Below, piece by piece: positions 23,854 through 32,008 of a DNA stretch of 64,000 nucleotides. Under the pieces are notes generated by a model. That model did no database searches and was not told where the DNA came from. It worked only from the letters and a program-made list of their open reading frames with translations. Positions within the stretch are counted from its first letter, which is position 1. Every line of letters starts with the position of its first letter. This DNA is from Candidatus Tayloriibacteriota bacterium (GTDB taxonomy: Bacteria; Patescibacteria; Paceibacteria; UBA9973; UBA6065), in the NCBI GenBank assembly GCA_016215405.1, contig JACRJQ010000008.1, positions 124,001-188,000 of the forward strand, written 5' to 3'. A program made the position numbers and the translations under genes.

Positions 23854-26289
23854 CTAGAATGTTTTACCTACGGGATTGTCGCGGAACCACTCGATGACCT
23901 TATCGACATTCTCTCTTACGTCTGGAGGTAGGGTCGCGGGAGCGTTCTGGATTCTGGTCTTGATCTCAGTCCTTTCGGCAGAGCCGAGCTCGTCGAGCAC
24001 TTTTCCGAGGGTCTTCGGAGTGAGGCGGTAGATGACCTCGGAGTGACTGAGCCTCTTATCTGGACCTCCTGGATCTCTCCAGCCGAGCTTTGCGATCTCG
24101 TTCTCCTCGAGCTCCTTGAGCTCGTCGCGAATCACAGCGACGTTTCCTAGAGATATCGCGTCATCGAGCTTCTTATAGCGGGCATCCTTCATCTTTTTCT
24201 TGGTCGTGCCGGTGAGCCTCGAGCTCTTCATGAGCTTGTCGAACTTGTCGTAATCCATGACATGAGGATTGACGAAGGATTCTTCGATGAGGGTGTCAGG
24301 AGTGAGATTCTCGAGCTCTTTGTCGGAGTGGCTCTTGATAGCCTTTTTGACCTCTTCTGCCGATGCTCTGTTCTTGACCGCGCCCGATACGTCAGCGAGC
24401 CGAGCGCCCCAGATCTTCGCTTTGTCCTCGTCGTTTTCCGCCTTATCGGCGAGATGCTCTGCCTGGCTCTGCGATATGACCTGGACGAATTGCTCGTTCT
24501 TCGTCGCTTTCTTGTCGAGCTTCTCGAGCTGCTTGTTGCCGAGCTTCTGCGCCTCTTCGGCGATCTTCGCTTTGGCATCTTTTACCGCATTGTTCGAGTT
24601 GTACCCTTGGAGCGCCGTCATGTATTGGGTCTGAGCGGTGCGGTATGCGGCCTCGCTCGCCGCTGTCGGATTCGCTTTCCATGCACTTTCCGCTTGATCG
24701 AGGCCGACTTTAAGGGCCTTTGTGTTGTAGTGTCCAGGGCCTGCCATGACTTCGAGGACGCTTTCGATCTGTTTGAGTATCGCCTGATTCGCCTTTTCGA
24801 TCTTGCGCTCCTCTGCCCACTCGGCGGTATCGGCCTTGATCGCTTTCGCGTCCTTGCCCTTGAGGTCGATTCCCTTGTCTCCGGTGGCGCCGCCTACGAT
24901 ATTGGTCATCAGGTTGCCCACCTTGTTGTCCCCGATGCCGATGTTTCGTACGTCCCATGTCCCCGACTTCATCTTGTTCGTCGTCGCCTCCCCTGCATCC
25001 TTGAGGGCCTTTCGAGGGTCTTTGACATACTTCATAACCTTAGGATCGGTCATCCATGGAGCGAGGTTCTCTTTTCCTGTCTTCTTGAAAGCGTCCCAAC
25101 CCTGACCTTTTTCTGCGGTAAGGGCCGCGCCGAGGCCTCGGCCTCCGGCTCGCAAGCCCATCATAAGGCCGCCCGTCGCGTACGTTCCTACGGCTCCTAC
25201 AGCGAGCTTGCCGAGAGAGGACGCGAGGCCACCAAGGGCCGTCCCCATCTCGCCCGAGTTCTTCTTTGCGATGTTAAGCGTCGCTTTGAGGAGAAAGATG
25301 ATGAGGAAGTACTGGAAGTACTGCGATACGCTGATGCCCATGCTGTCGATCGCCTTGTCCTGGAGCATCTCGAGGCTGAGGTCTTGCAGGCTATTTATGA
25401 ATTGGAGCGATATATAGAGCATGAGAAGGAACGCGACCGGGAATATTGCGGCGCTCGAGAGCTCCTTCCACCACTTTTTCGAGTACTCGCTTATCTGAGG
25501 CAAGACGCTGCCCATGAATCCTATAGGCGAGAAGACCATGAGGAAGAGTATCGTCACGCTTCGGGCGATGAAGAGCACGGCGCAGTACATGAATATGTAT
25601 GTCGCGATGGAGACGACGGTGAGGCGCAGTATCCCGGCTATGAAGCCCTTGCTCGGATCGGTAAGGTCTGCGGGATTCTTTCCCACCCCGTTCGCGTTCT
25701 CTTTGGCGTTTCCGAGCCAGAACTGCATGACGCCGAGCCTCGTCGCGATGAGGCCCGAGAGGCTCGTCGGCTTGTTCTGATCCTGGCTATTGACGACGAG
25801 GGTCTTCTGGATGCCTCCGTAGAGCCAGTTGCCGAAGACGTTCGAGACATCGACGAGGGTCTTGGTGAAGAAGAGGCTGAAGTTTATGAGAAGGGCGGCG
25901 ATGACGACGTTCTTGAGCATGTTCATCGTGCCAAACCTCGTGCCGTTCACTATAGTGCCGAGGCTTATCCAGATGAGGATGAATATGAAGAATATGTTCG
26001 CGATGTCGCGGATGATGACCCAGCCGAGGTTTATCGCCGGAGAGAGGCTGAATATGTAAGCCGTGTGGAGACCGAACTGGATCGAGGTGTCCATGATCAT
26101 GCCTGCGAGGTACATGAAGAAGGACGAGAGCGGGAGTATGAGGATCTCGACCGGCCATATGAAGAATCGGCCTATCGCGCTCGTCGCGATATCTATGAAC
26201 TGCGCATGCGCGATCTGCGGCACTACGAAGACCAGCCCTGCGAGGGCGATGAGAGGGAGCGCCGGTCTAAGGTTTATGGATCGCCGCAT
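23854..26289 (-). CDS. TrbL/VirB6-like polytopic channel protein
   Basis: An 811-residue membrane protein: a signal-like first helix (ends AHAQF, residue 31), then about six further hydrophobic segments to residue 350 (including LGWVIIRDIANIFFIFILIW and ARSVTILFLMVFSPIGFMGS), the layout of the TrbL/VirB6 family that builds the inner-membrane pore of type IV secretion machines. Residues 350-400 are a Gly/Ala-rich linker, and the last 400 residues are a soluble, highly charged, largely helical region. This long C-terminal extension has no clear homologue by eye. A TACAAT hexamer lies in the last codons of the upstream gene. Confidence 0.8.
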   Translation of the reverse strand: MRRSINLRPALPLIALAGLVFVVPQIAHAQFIDIATSAIGRFFIWPVEILILPLSSFFMYLAGMIMDTSIQFGLHTAYIFSLSPAINLGWVIIRDIANIFFIFILIWISLGTIVNGTRFGTMNMLKNVVIAALLINFSLFFTKTLVDVSNVFGNWLYGGIQKTLVVNSQDQNKPTSLSGLIATRLGVMQFWLGNAKENANGVGKNPADLTDPSKGFIAGILRLTVVSIATYIFMYCAVLFIARSVTILFLMVFSPIGFMGSVLPQISEYSKKWWKELSSAAIFPVAFLLMLYISLQFINSLQDLSLEMLQDKAIDSMGISVSQYFQYFLIIFLLKATLNIAKKNSGEMGTALGGLASSLGKLAVGAVGTYATGGLMMGLRAGGRGLGAALTAEKGQGWDAFKKTGKENLAPWMTDPKVMKYVKDPRKALKDAGEATTNKMKSGTWDVRNIGIGDNKVGNLMTNIVGGATGDKGIDLKGKDAKAIKADTAEWAEERKIEKANQAILKQIESVLEVMAGPGHYNTKALKVGLDQAESAWKANPTAASEAAYRTAQTQYMTALQGYNSNNAVKDAKAKIAEEAQKLGNKQLEKLDKKATKNEQFVQVISQSQAEHLADKAENDEDKAKIWGARLADVSGAVKNRASAEEVKKAIKSHSDKELENLTPDTLIEESFVNPHVMDYDKFDKLMKSSRLTGTTKKKMKDARYKKLDDAISLGNVAVIRDELKELEENEIAKLGWRDPGGPDKRLSHSEVIYRLTPKTLGKVLDELGSAERTEIKTRIQNAPATLPPDVRENVDKVIEWFRDNPVGKTF

Positions 26290-26296
26290 TTAGTAT

Positions 26297-28696
26297 CTAT
26301 TGTACTACGAAGTTGCCCGTCGCGGTCTTAAGGACGGTGCCGAACTTATCCTCAACCGTGGTTTCGATGGTATAGGTCCCAGCCGGAGCGCCGACCTTTA
26401 TGCTCTGGGCCTTTTGCCTGAAGAGATAGTATTTGGCCGGATTGCTCTGGGTTACCCGCGAGAGCTCGAAGGAGCCCGAATCGTTCTCCGGCGATATCGC
26501 GAATATCGAGATCTGCTCGCCTTCCCTACCGTACGCGAAGTCCATGGTCGAGAATACCGATAGGTACGATACCCTAGAGCCGTTTCGCTTGATGTTCGAT
26601 TTTATGGTGAGCTCGTTACCAGAAGATATCGGCTTTTCTGCCGTAAGGCGGAGCTCGTAGCCCTGAGAAGAGCCGTTCGCTATCGAAGACGTCGGCGAGG
26701 AAGTAAGCCATGCGAGAGTGCTCGTCGCTGTTCGGCCATCGTCTTGTACGGTCGACGAGGATCCGGATGAAGACGACCCCGACCCGCCCGAGATAGGGGT
26801 AGTCGAGCCGACGGAGACGTTACCGATCACTTCGACCTCGATGAGCTCGAGAGGGTGATAGCAGCTCTCGTACTCTCGCTCGCCTCGGAATTCGAAGGTG
26901 ACGCGGCATTGGTCGTCGAGCTGGCCCTGCTTCTCTATCCTCACATACCTCCTCGTCTGCCCGACCGGTACGATCGTCGGATTAGGGCTCGAATCTGCCG
27001 GCGAGAGCGAGTCGGATGCCCATGCGTTCTGAGAGGCTCCGTCGGACGCGACGACGCGGATAGATCCCAAGGTCTCTGAGGCGGGCTTGTTCGCGACGCG
27101 CCAGATGCGCACTTCTTTTATGGCTTTGGCCGCGCCGAGGTCTACTTCCCACCATGGGTTCTCTTCCTCTGCGCTTATCGCCGGTTGATTATATTGGGTG
27201 ACGTTACCGTCTTTGTTCCCGTTCACGGCGTTGTTCGCAGAACCGCCTCCGAAGCTCGATTGGGATGCGGGCTTGAGGAGAGCGTAATTCTGCTCGGTCG
27301 CCTCTTCTGATGAGAAATTATCGCTGATGAGCTCTTGCTGGGCCTGCTGCTGGGCGACCGCCTTGTTAGTCGCTATATCGGTCGCCTTATAGATGTCTTG
27401 GACCCCGGCGTCGTTCTGGACGAGGTCGGCGGCCGCATCGAAGTCTCGTACTTGGTAGTCTTCGGCCGGAGACGTCGCTCCGGTCGCTGTTGTCCCTCCG
27501 GCGCCGTAGTATTGGTTCTGGTATTTATTGTAATAGCTCTGGCTCGCCGAGCTCTTCTTGCTCATGCCGAGGAGGCCGTATGCGCCTTGAATCGCCTTTT
27601 GAGCGAGCTGGTTCATCGTCGCTGCGATGACGTCGTCGATCTCCTGCGCGACTGCGGCCTGGATGTCCCCTTGGGCCAAGGTGCTGTTGAGCTTCGAGGC
27701 GATGACGTATCCCGGAGTCTGGGTCACTTGCTTCTTGCAGATAGGCTTTTCGGAGGTCGAGAATATCGTCTGAGTCTTCGTGGCCGAGGTCGGCGCGGAG
27801 GTCTGTTTGCCGTCTAAGCTGTATGTCCCGAACGCGTCGGCGTTGAGGTTGGTCTTTTGGACCTGTACCCCTCCCTCCTTTCCGCCACTTTTCTTTACAG
27901 CCTCCACTCTCGCTTTAGCTTCTGCTTCCGTCTCGAGGTCTTCCGCCGCGCACTTCCTCGGGATATCGAGGAAGCCTTGGCCCAAAGCGAGCTTGTTCTG
28001 CTTGATCCCCGCGGCGCGCGCAGCCCTCTCCGCAAGCTCGCCGTCGGCTATGACATAGGCGCCGTAGACGTTGTTCTGGGGCTCGGTCGTAAGGGAGAGC
28101 CAGTTGTCCCAGCCTTGTCCGCCGTTCGTCGCTATGTTGTTGCCGATCTGCGATGCCGTACATCGAGCTCTCTCTCGAAACGGCCTACTATATTTGAGGG
28201 CGAGGGCGATTCGGATCTGGAATCCGAAGTCGTTACAGAGGAATCCGAGCTCCGTGCCTTCGATGAAGGTGCCTACTGCCTGGTCGGCCGCGTCGAGGAG
28301 CGTTCCTTCGAAGTCGGTCACGAACGTAGGGCTGCCTTCGAAACCGGAATTCACCCAGTTGACTATGCTCGAGCCGATATTTCGGATGAGCGAAACGATC
28401 ATTATCTTTGCGAGAGGCTGGAGGATGCAGCTGTTGAAGGACGCCGAGTGGACGGCTGCGTTGGTCGACGTGTCCTGGAGCGTGTCGCCGCTGCCGTCAG
28501 AGACGCCGATGATCTCTTTCACCCATGCAGGCGTGCTCACTCCAATAGCGGTGAGGAGGCCGACGATACAGGCTCCGGCTTTGCCTTGACCTTGGGCATA
28601 TACAGGCTTAGGCGGCAGAGCGGCGAGGCTTGCGGGGATGACGAAAGAGAGAGCGAGTATCGATGCTGTTATCTTTGTGAGGACGCTCTTCTTCAT
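26297..28696 (-). CDS. Large secreted secretion-cluster protein with discoidin/F-type lectin-like domain
   Basis: A 799-residue exported protein. A signal peptide ends near PKPVYAQG (residue 36). Residues 40-460 are a mostly helical, Cys-containing region common next to TrbL-like genes in this group. Residues about 470-619 form a galactose-binding-like (F5/8 type C, F-type lectin) module: NYALLKPASQSSFGGGSANN, NNAVNGNKDGNVTQ and PWWEVDLGAAKAIKEVRIWR fit its pattern. The fucose-binding HxRGDCCGER-type residues of true F-type lectins are not visible, so ligand type is open. Residues 655-799 look like an Ig-like domain. TATAAT lies about 25 nt upstream of the ATG. It begins the core secretion operon. 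Confidence 0.75.
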   Translation of the reverse strand: MKKSVLTKITASILALSFVIPASLAALPPKPVYAQGQGKAGACIVGLLTAIGVSTPAWVKEIIGVSDGSGDTLQDTSTNAAVHSASFNSCILQPLAKIMIVSLIRNIGSSIVNWVNSGFEGSPTFVTDFEGTLLDAADQAVGTFIEGTELGFLCNDFGFQIRIALALKYSRPFRERARCTASQIGNNIATNGGQGWDNWLSLTTEPQNNVYGAYVIADGELAERAARAAGIKQNKLALGQGFLDIPRKCAAEDLETEAEAKARVEAVKKSGGKEGGVQVQKTNLNADAFGTYSLDGKQTSAPTSATKTQTIFSTSEKPICKKQVTQTPGYVIASKLNSTLAQGDIQAAVAQEIDDVIAATMNQLAQKAIQGAYGLLGMSKKSSASQSYYNKYQNQYYGAGGTTATGATSPAEDYQVRDFDAAADLVQNDAGVQDIYKATDIATNKAVAQQQAQQELISDNFSSEEATEQNYALLKPASQSSFGGGSANNAVNGNKDGNVTQYNQPAISAEEENPWWEVDLGAAKAIKEVRIWRVANKPASETLGSIRVVASDGASQNAWASDSLSPADSSPNPTIVPVGQTRRYVRIEKQGQLDDQCRVTFEFRGEREYESCYHPLELIEVEVIGNVSVGSTTPISGGSGSSSSGSSSTVQDDGRTATSTLAWLTSSPTSSIANGSSQGYELRLTAEKPISSGNELTIKSNIKRNGSRVSYLSVFSTMDFAYGREGEQISIFAISPENDSGSFELSRVTQSNPAKYYLFRQKAQSIKVGAPAGTYTIETTVEDKFGTVLKTATGNFVVQ

Positions 28697-28725
28697 GTAG
28701 GAGGATTAGCGACTTTAATTATACC

Positions 28726-29613
28726 CTATCGCGTAAGGACATATCCCCTTTCGTCTGAGGAGAACGTCACGTTCTTAGAGATGAAATAGCTCCGAAGCCC
28801 GAGGCTACCGGCGGTGAGGAGGTCGATGCCATCCTCGTAGGTTCGTATCTTGGTGAGCGAGGCTATCGGGTCCACGTCCATAGAGAGGATGCCTTCGACC
28901 GCCCTCGAGAGGTAGGATATGCCGTTTATAAGGTCGATGTGGATCGATGCGGCATCCTGCGGTACCACCACCGATCTAAGCGACTCGGCGATATCTTGGT
29001 AGCGCTTCAGTATGAGTATGAGGCTCTCGACGTCGCCTTTTTCGCTCTCGTCGTTCATTATCCTCTCGAGGATGATGAGCTCTTGGTCTCCCGGCACAGG
29101 TGGGACGGAAAGAGCCTTTCCTACCGCGTTTCCATAGGATTTAACGCGCGCGCGGCTCGTATCTGTCGTGACGGATATGTCGCTTGCTGTGATAAGGGGC
29201 ATTTGCCCAGAATAGTCGTTCGAGAGGGCGAGCTCAGCGATCTTTTCGGCGGTGGCCTCGTCGATCTTTTCCCCGTTCTGTTTCGCCTGAGCATAGAGGG
29301 TGAAAAGCTCGCGAGCGAACCGGTCTGTCGCCGTGAGCTCTGCAGGCGTAGATGAGGCGTAAGCGTCCGGGTCGCCCGCCGTGCTCGTCGCAGAATCGAT
29401 CCCTCCGAGGAGCTGGAGGCTTTTCTCCCAATCTATCTCGCCGTTCTTTATCGCCTCTTTGACGCTCGCATCGGCCAAGAGCCCGACCTGCTGTCTGAGA
29501 TCTTCCTTTGGAGCGTTCTTTTGCGCGACCTTCATCGCTCCCGCTGCTCCAATCAAAAGGAGCGCGATGACGAGAGAGGCTCCGATCTTCGTCTTGAGAA
29601 ACGCAAGAGGCAT
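28726..29613 (-). CDS. Membrane-anchored hypothetical protein of the secretion cluster
   Basis: A 295-residue protein with one N-terminal membrane helix (about residues 10-28, SLVIALLLIGAAGAM) and a soluble, mostly helical domain outside the membrane. TATAAT ends 9 nt before the ATG at 29613; longer open frame upstream is not needed. Two regions (ELITASDISV-type and the helical DQELIILERIMNDESEKGDV part) show no known motif. It is the first gene of the minus-strand cluster and is divergent from the IPT/TIG-like gene, with a 48-bp shared promoter region. Confidence 0.65.
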   Translation of the reverse strand: MPLAFLKTKIGASLVIALLLIGAAGAMKVAQKNAPKEDLRQQVGLLADASVKEAIKNGEIDWEKSLQLLGGIDSATSTAGDPDAYASSTPAELTATDRFARELFTLYAQAKQNGEKIDEATAEKIAELALSNDYSGQMPLITASDISVTTDTSRARVKSYGNAVGKALSVPPVPGDQELIILERIMNDESEKGDVESLILILKRYQDIAESLRSVVVPQDAASIHIDLINGISYLSRAVEGILSMDVDPIASLTKIRTYEDGIDLLTAGSLGLRSYFISKNVTFSSDERGYVLTR

Positions 29614-29661
29614 TGCACAGAGATTATAGCAGGTATTCGAGAGGCGCGTTATACTTTTCTC
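29614..29661. promoter_or_regulatory. Compact divergent promoter
   Basis: Only 48 bp separate two divergent start codons. Minus-strand TATAAT is at 29623-29628 and plus-strand TATACT at 29650-29655, ending 6 nt before the plus-strand ATG. The two promoters must overlap in their -35 regions. Confidence 0.65.
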
Positions 29662-30807
29662 ATGAATACTAGGCGCGCCCTGGCTCTTGTCGTCCTTCTC
29701 CTCGTCGCGATCGGCATATTTCTCTTTTTCTGGCTCTTTAAAAAAGACGCTTCTAACCCTGTCGCTCCTTTTCCAGATAGCGGCGCGCCGATATTCGGCG
29801 AATCGGGAGGATCCCTCCCGCCAGCCAACCCTCCGGCAGAAGGAGGCGCCTCGGAAGTGATCCTGCCTCCTACGCCTGAAGCCGCTCTTATCGCCTCCTG
29901 CGATTCGCCTGTATCTATAGAGAGGAACGATTGCGTGAAAAAGGCCGCAGTAAAGGCCCAGAATCAATCTCTGTGCGCGGCCATCCTCGGGACCTTAGGC
30001 CAGACCGATTGTAGGAACGCCGTTTTGCGCACCGAAGATAAGATCGCAGATATCTCTATGGATGCGACCGTACGTTATGATTTCGAGTTCGCCGAACCTG
30101 TCGTCGCTCCGGCCGAACCTGTCGATACGATATCGACGAGGCTCGCAGAGGCGTTCGAAAAGGCCGCCGACGCGGTGCGGGAGGCGAGGCAGAACCCGGA
30201 CCCGAGATATACCGCGGACGGCTTCATCGCCCGATTCAGCTCGTCGTCGCCAATGCTCTATTCGTTCTCGAGGTCTCAGGCTTTGCCTGGAACCGAGCTC
30301 GTCGCCCAAGGCCTCGGCTTCACGAAGACCGGCAATGAGATCCATATCGGAAACTATGCCGTGTCGGGACTCGCGAGCGCCGACGGCATGACGATCAGGT
30401 TCACCCTTCCCGGCAGCATGGAATACGGGACGTACGATACCTGGGTGACGAACGAGAGAGGCTCGAGTAGGAACATGAGCCAGCCGATACGGCTCACGAT
30501 CACCGATTCGCCGCTCTCGCCGCCTACGATAACAGGCATCTCCCCTAGCGTTCCGACACTCTCTGACACCGTCACTGTCTATGGCAGCAATCTACGGGGG
30601 GCGCTCGGCATCTATACCTCTCTCGGCGTGCTTGAGAATGTCTATGCAGGAGACTCGTCTTTGACTTTCAAGATAAGCGACTTCCCCATGATCGAGAAGA
30701 TAAAGGATATAAAGGGAGTGAAGGGGAATCTTGTCGCCGTCACCCTCATCGTCGGCACGCCGCAGGGATACAACCAGGAACCTTTCTTATTTAATGTACA
30801 ATTCTGA
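29662..30807 (+). CDS. Membrane-anchored protein with IPT/TIG-like domains
   Basis: A 381-residue protein with a short cytoplasmic N-terminus and one membrane helix (about residues 5-24). A Pro/Gly/Ser-rich stalk (to about 70) carries it from the membrane. A Cys-containing helical segment follows (ERNDCVKKAAVKAQNQSLC). The last 190 residues contain two IPT/TIG-like repeats: MLYSFSRSQALPGTELVAQG and PTITGISPSVPTLSDTVTVY, the latter with the typical SP.sG..VT pattern. Such domains serve in surface adhesion. TATACT ends 6 nt before the ATG, which settles the start. It ends with UGA, and the next gene begins 1 nt later. Confidence 0.75.
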   Translation: MNTRRALALVVLLLVAIGIFLFFWLFKKDASNPVAPFPDSGAPIFGESGGSLPPANPPAEGGASEVILPPTPEAALIASCDSPVSIERNDCVKKAAVKAQNQSLCAAILGTLGQTDCRNAVLRTEDKIADISMDATVRYDFEFAEPVVAPAEPVDTISTRLAEAFEKAADAVREARQNPDPRYTADGFIARFSSSSPMLYSFSRSQALPGTELVAQGLGFTKTGNEIHIGNYAVSGLASADGMTIRFTLPGSMEYGTYDTWVTNERGSSRNMSQPIRLTITDSPLSPPTITGISPSVPTLSDTVTVYGSNLRGALGIYTSLGVLENVYAGDSSLTFKISDFPMIEKIKDIKGVKGNLVAVTLIVGTPQGYNQEPFLFNVQF

Positions 30808-30808
30808 T

Positions 30809-31222
30809 ATGAAACCTTTCGCGCACAAGCTTCTTGCTGTATCTGTCGGGATCTCTATCATCGCGTTCTTCGCCTACCCTCTCAGAGCGAAGGCGGTGAT
30901 CCCTCCTCTTTTAAGCTACGGCGGCGCGAACATATTCTCTATTCCCTGTACCTGCAGTTTCAGCTCATGGTCCTTTTACGCCCCCCTCTATCTCTCTTCG
31001 ATTCCTATGGCAGGCCCTATAGCGTATGTTCCCGGAGCGAGCTGGCTTTTCGCGAATTTCATTCCGCCCTTTAACCTATACGCAGATTACGAAGGAGCAT
31101 TTCTTCCGGGAGTCCAGGCTTGCTGGATGTATGCCGGATTCTTCTGCTTCCCTCTTCCGTCCTTAGGCGTCACCGCGTTTACCGGAACAGGACTTCCCGG
31201 AAGCGGCGCTCCCGGTATCTAG
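30809..31222 (+). CDS. Small exported protein, function unknown
   Basis: A 137-residue protein with a signal peptide (residues 1-26, ending LRAKA). The mature part is rich in Pro, aromatic residues and Gly, with four Cys (CTC, CW, CF) that could form disulfides, and a C-terminal Gly/Pro tail (GTGLPGSGAPGI). It begins 1 nt after the stop of the IPT/TIG-like gene, so the two are one operon. No family is recognised. Its stop overlaps the stop of the convergent rsmA gene (the CTAG at the joint serves both). Confidence 0.7.
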   Translation: MKPFAHKLLAVSVGISIIAFFAYPLRAKAVIPPLLSYGGANIFSIPCTCSFSSWSFYAPLYLSSIPMAGPIAYVPGASWLFANFIPPFNLYADYEGAFLPGVQACWMYAGFFCFPLPSLGVTAFTGTGLPGSGAPGI

Positions 31223-32001
31223 GCCCTCTTTGAGAGAGCGAGCCATTTGTCGAGCGGAAAGTCCTCGGCTCGAGCATTCTCTCCTATACCGAGCTCGGCG
31301 AACATCTCGCCGAGCTTTTCTTTAGGCGAGACGGACGAGAGGTTGGAGAGGAGCTTCTTCCTCTTTTGGGCGAAGCCTGCTTTCACGACCTCGAAGAACC
31401 TCTCTTCTTCGCGTTTGTTGGCGAAAGGGCTTCGGATATCCGAGAGCTTGAGCACGGCTGAGTCCACGTTAGGTATGGGAAAGAAATTGCCGCGAGAGAC
31501 GGACATGACGAGAGAGGGCTTCGCGTACGCTTTGATCGAAAGCGAGAGGATGCTCTCCTTTCCGTCTCGCGCGATGACGCGCTCCGCGACCTCTTTCTGG
31601 ACCATGAGGACCATGAGAGCGGGCTTAGCCTCGGCCGAGAGGAAATTCCTCGCGATCGCTCCGGTGATGTAGTACGGGATGTTCGCTATGACCTTATATC
31701 CTTTCGCAAGGCCCAGGGAAGCCGCATCCTTATCCATGATGTCGCCGTGGACGATGCTGAGGGCGCCTCGGGAGACGTCCATGGAGAACGTCTCGTGCAG
31801 GATAGGGATAAGCCGGTCGTCTTTCTCGACGGCTACGACCCGAGCTCCCCTTTCGAGGAGAGCTTTCGTAAGGACCCCTTTTCCCGGTCCGATCTCAAGG
31901 ACCGTCTCGCCCTCTCGTATATCGCCCGCGTCCGCGATGGCGCCTGTGACGCGCGGGGATATAAGGAAATTCTGTCCGAGGGACTTCTTTGCGAATGCCA
32001 T
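31219..32001 (-). CDS. rsmA: 16S rRNA dimethyladenosine transferase RsmA/KsgA
   Basis: Dimethylates two adjacent adenosines in the 3'-terminal helix of 16S rRNA, a late small-subunit assembly checkpoint. The N-terminus MAFAKKSLGQNFLISPRV is diagnostic; motif I of the SAM site is VLEIGPGKGVLT (about residues 34-45) and motif IV is NIPYYITGAI (about 106-115). The 260-residue length is normal. TATAGT ends 6 nt before the ATG at 32001, which decides the start; this hexamer overlaps the stop codon of the upstream uvrD gene. Confidence 0.95.
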   Translation of the reverse strand: MAFAKKSLGQNFLISPRVTGAIADAGDIREGETVLEIGPGKGVLTKALLERGARVVAVEKDDRLIPILHETFSMDVSRGALSIVHGDIMDKDAASLGLAKGYKVIANIPYYITGAIARNFLSAEAKPALMVLMVQKEVAERVIARDGKESILSLSIKAYAKPSLVMSVSRGNFFPIPNVDSAVLKLSDIRSPFANKREEERFFEVVKAGFAQKRKKLLSNLSSVSPKEKLGEMFAELGIGENARAEDFPLDKWLALSKRA

Positions 32002-32008
32002 ACCGGCA

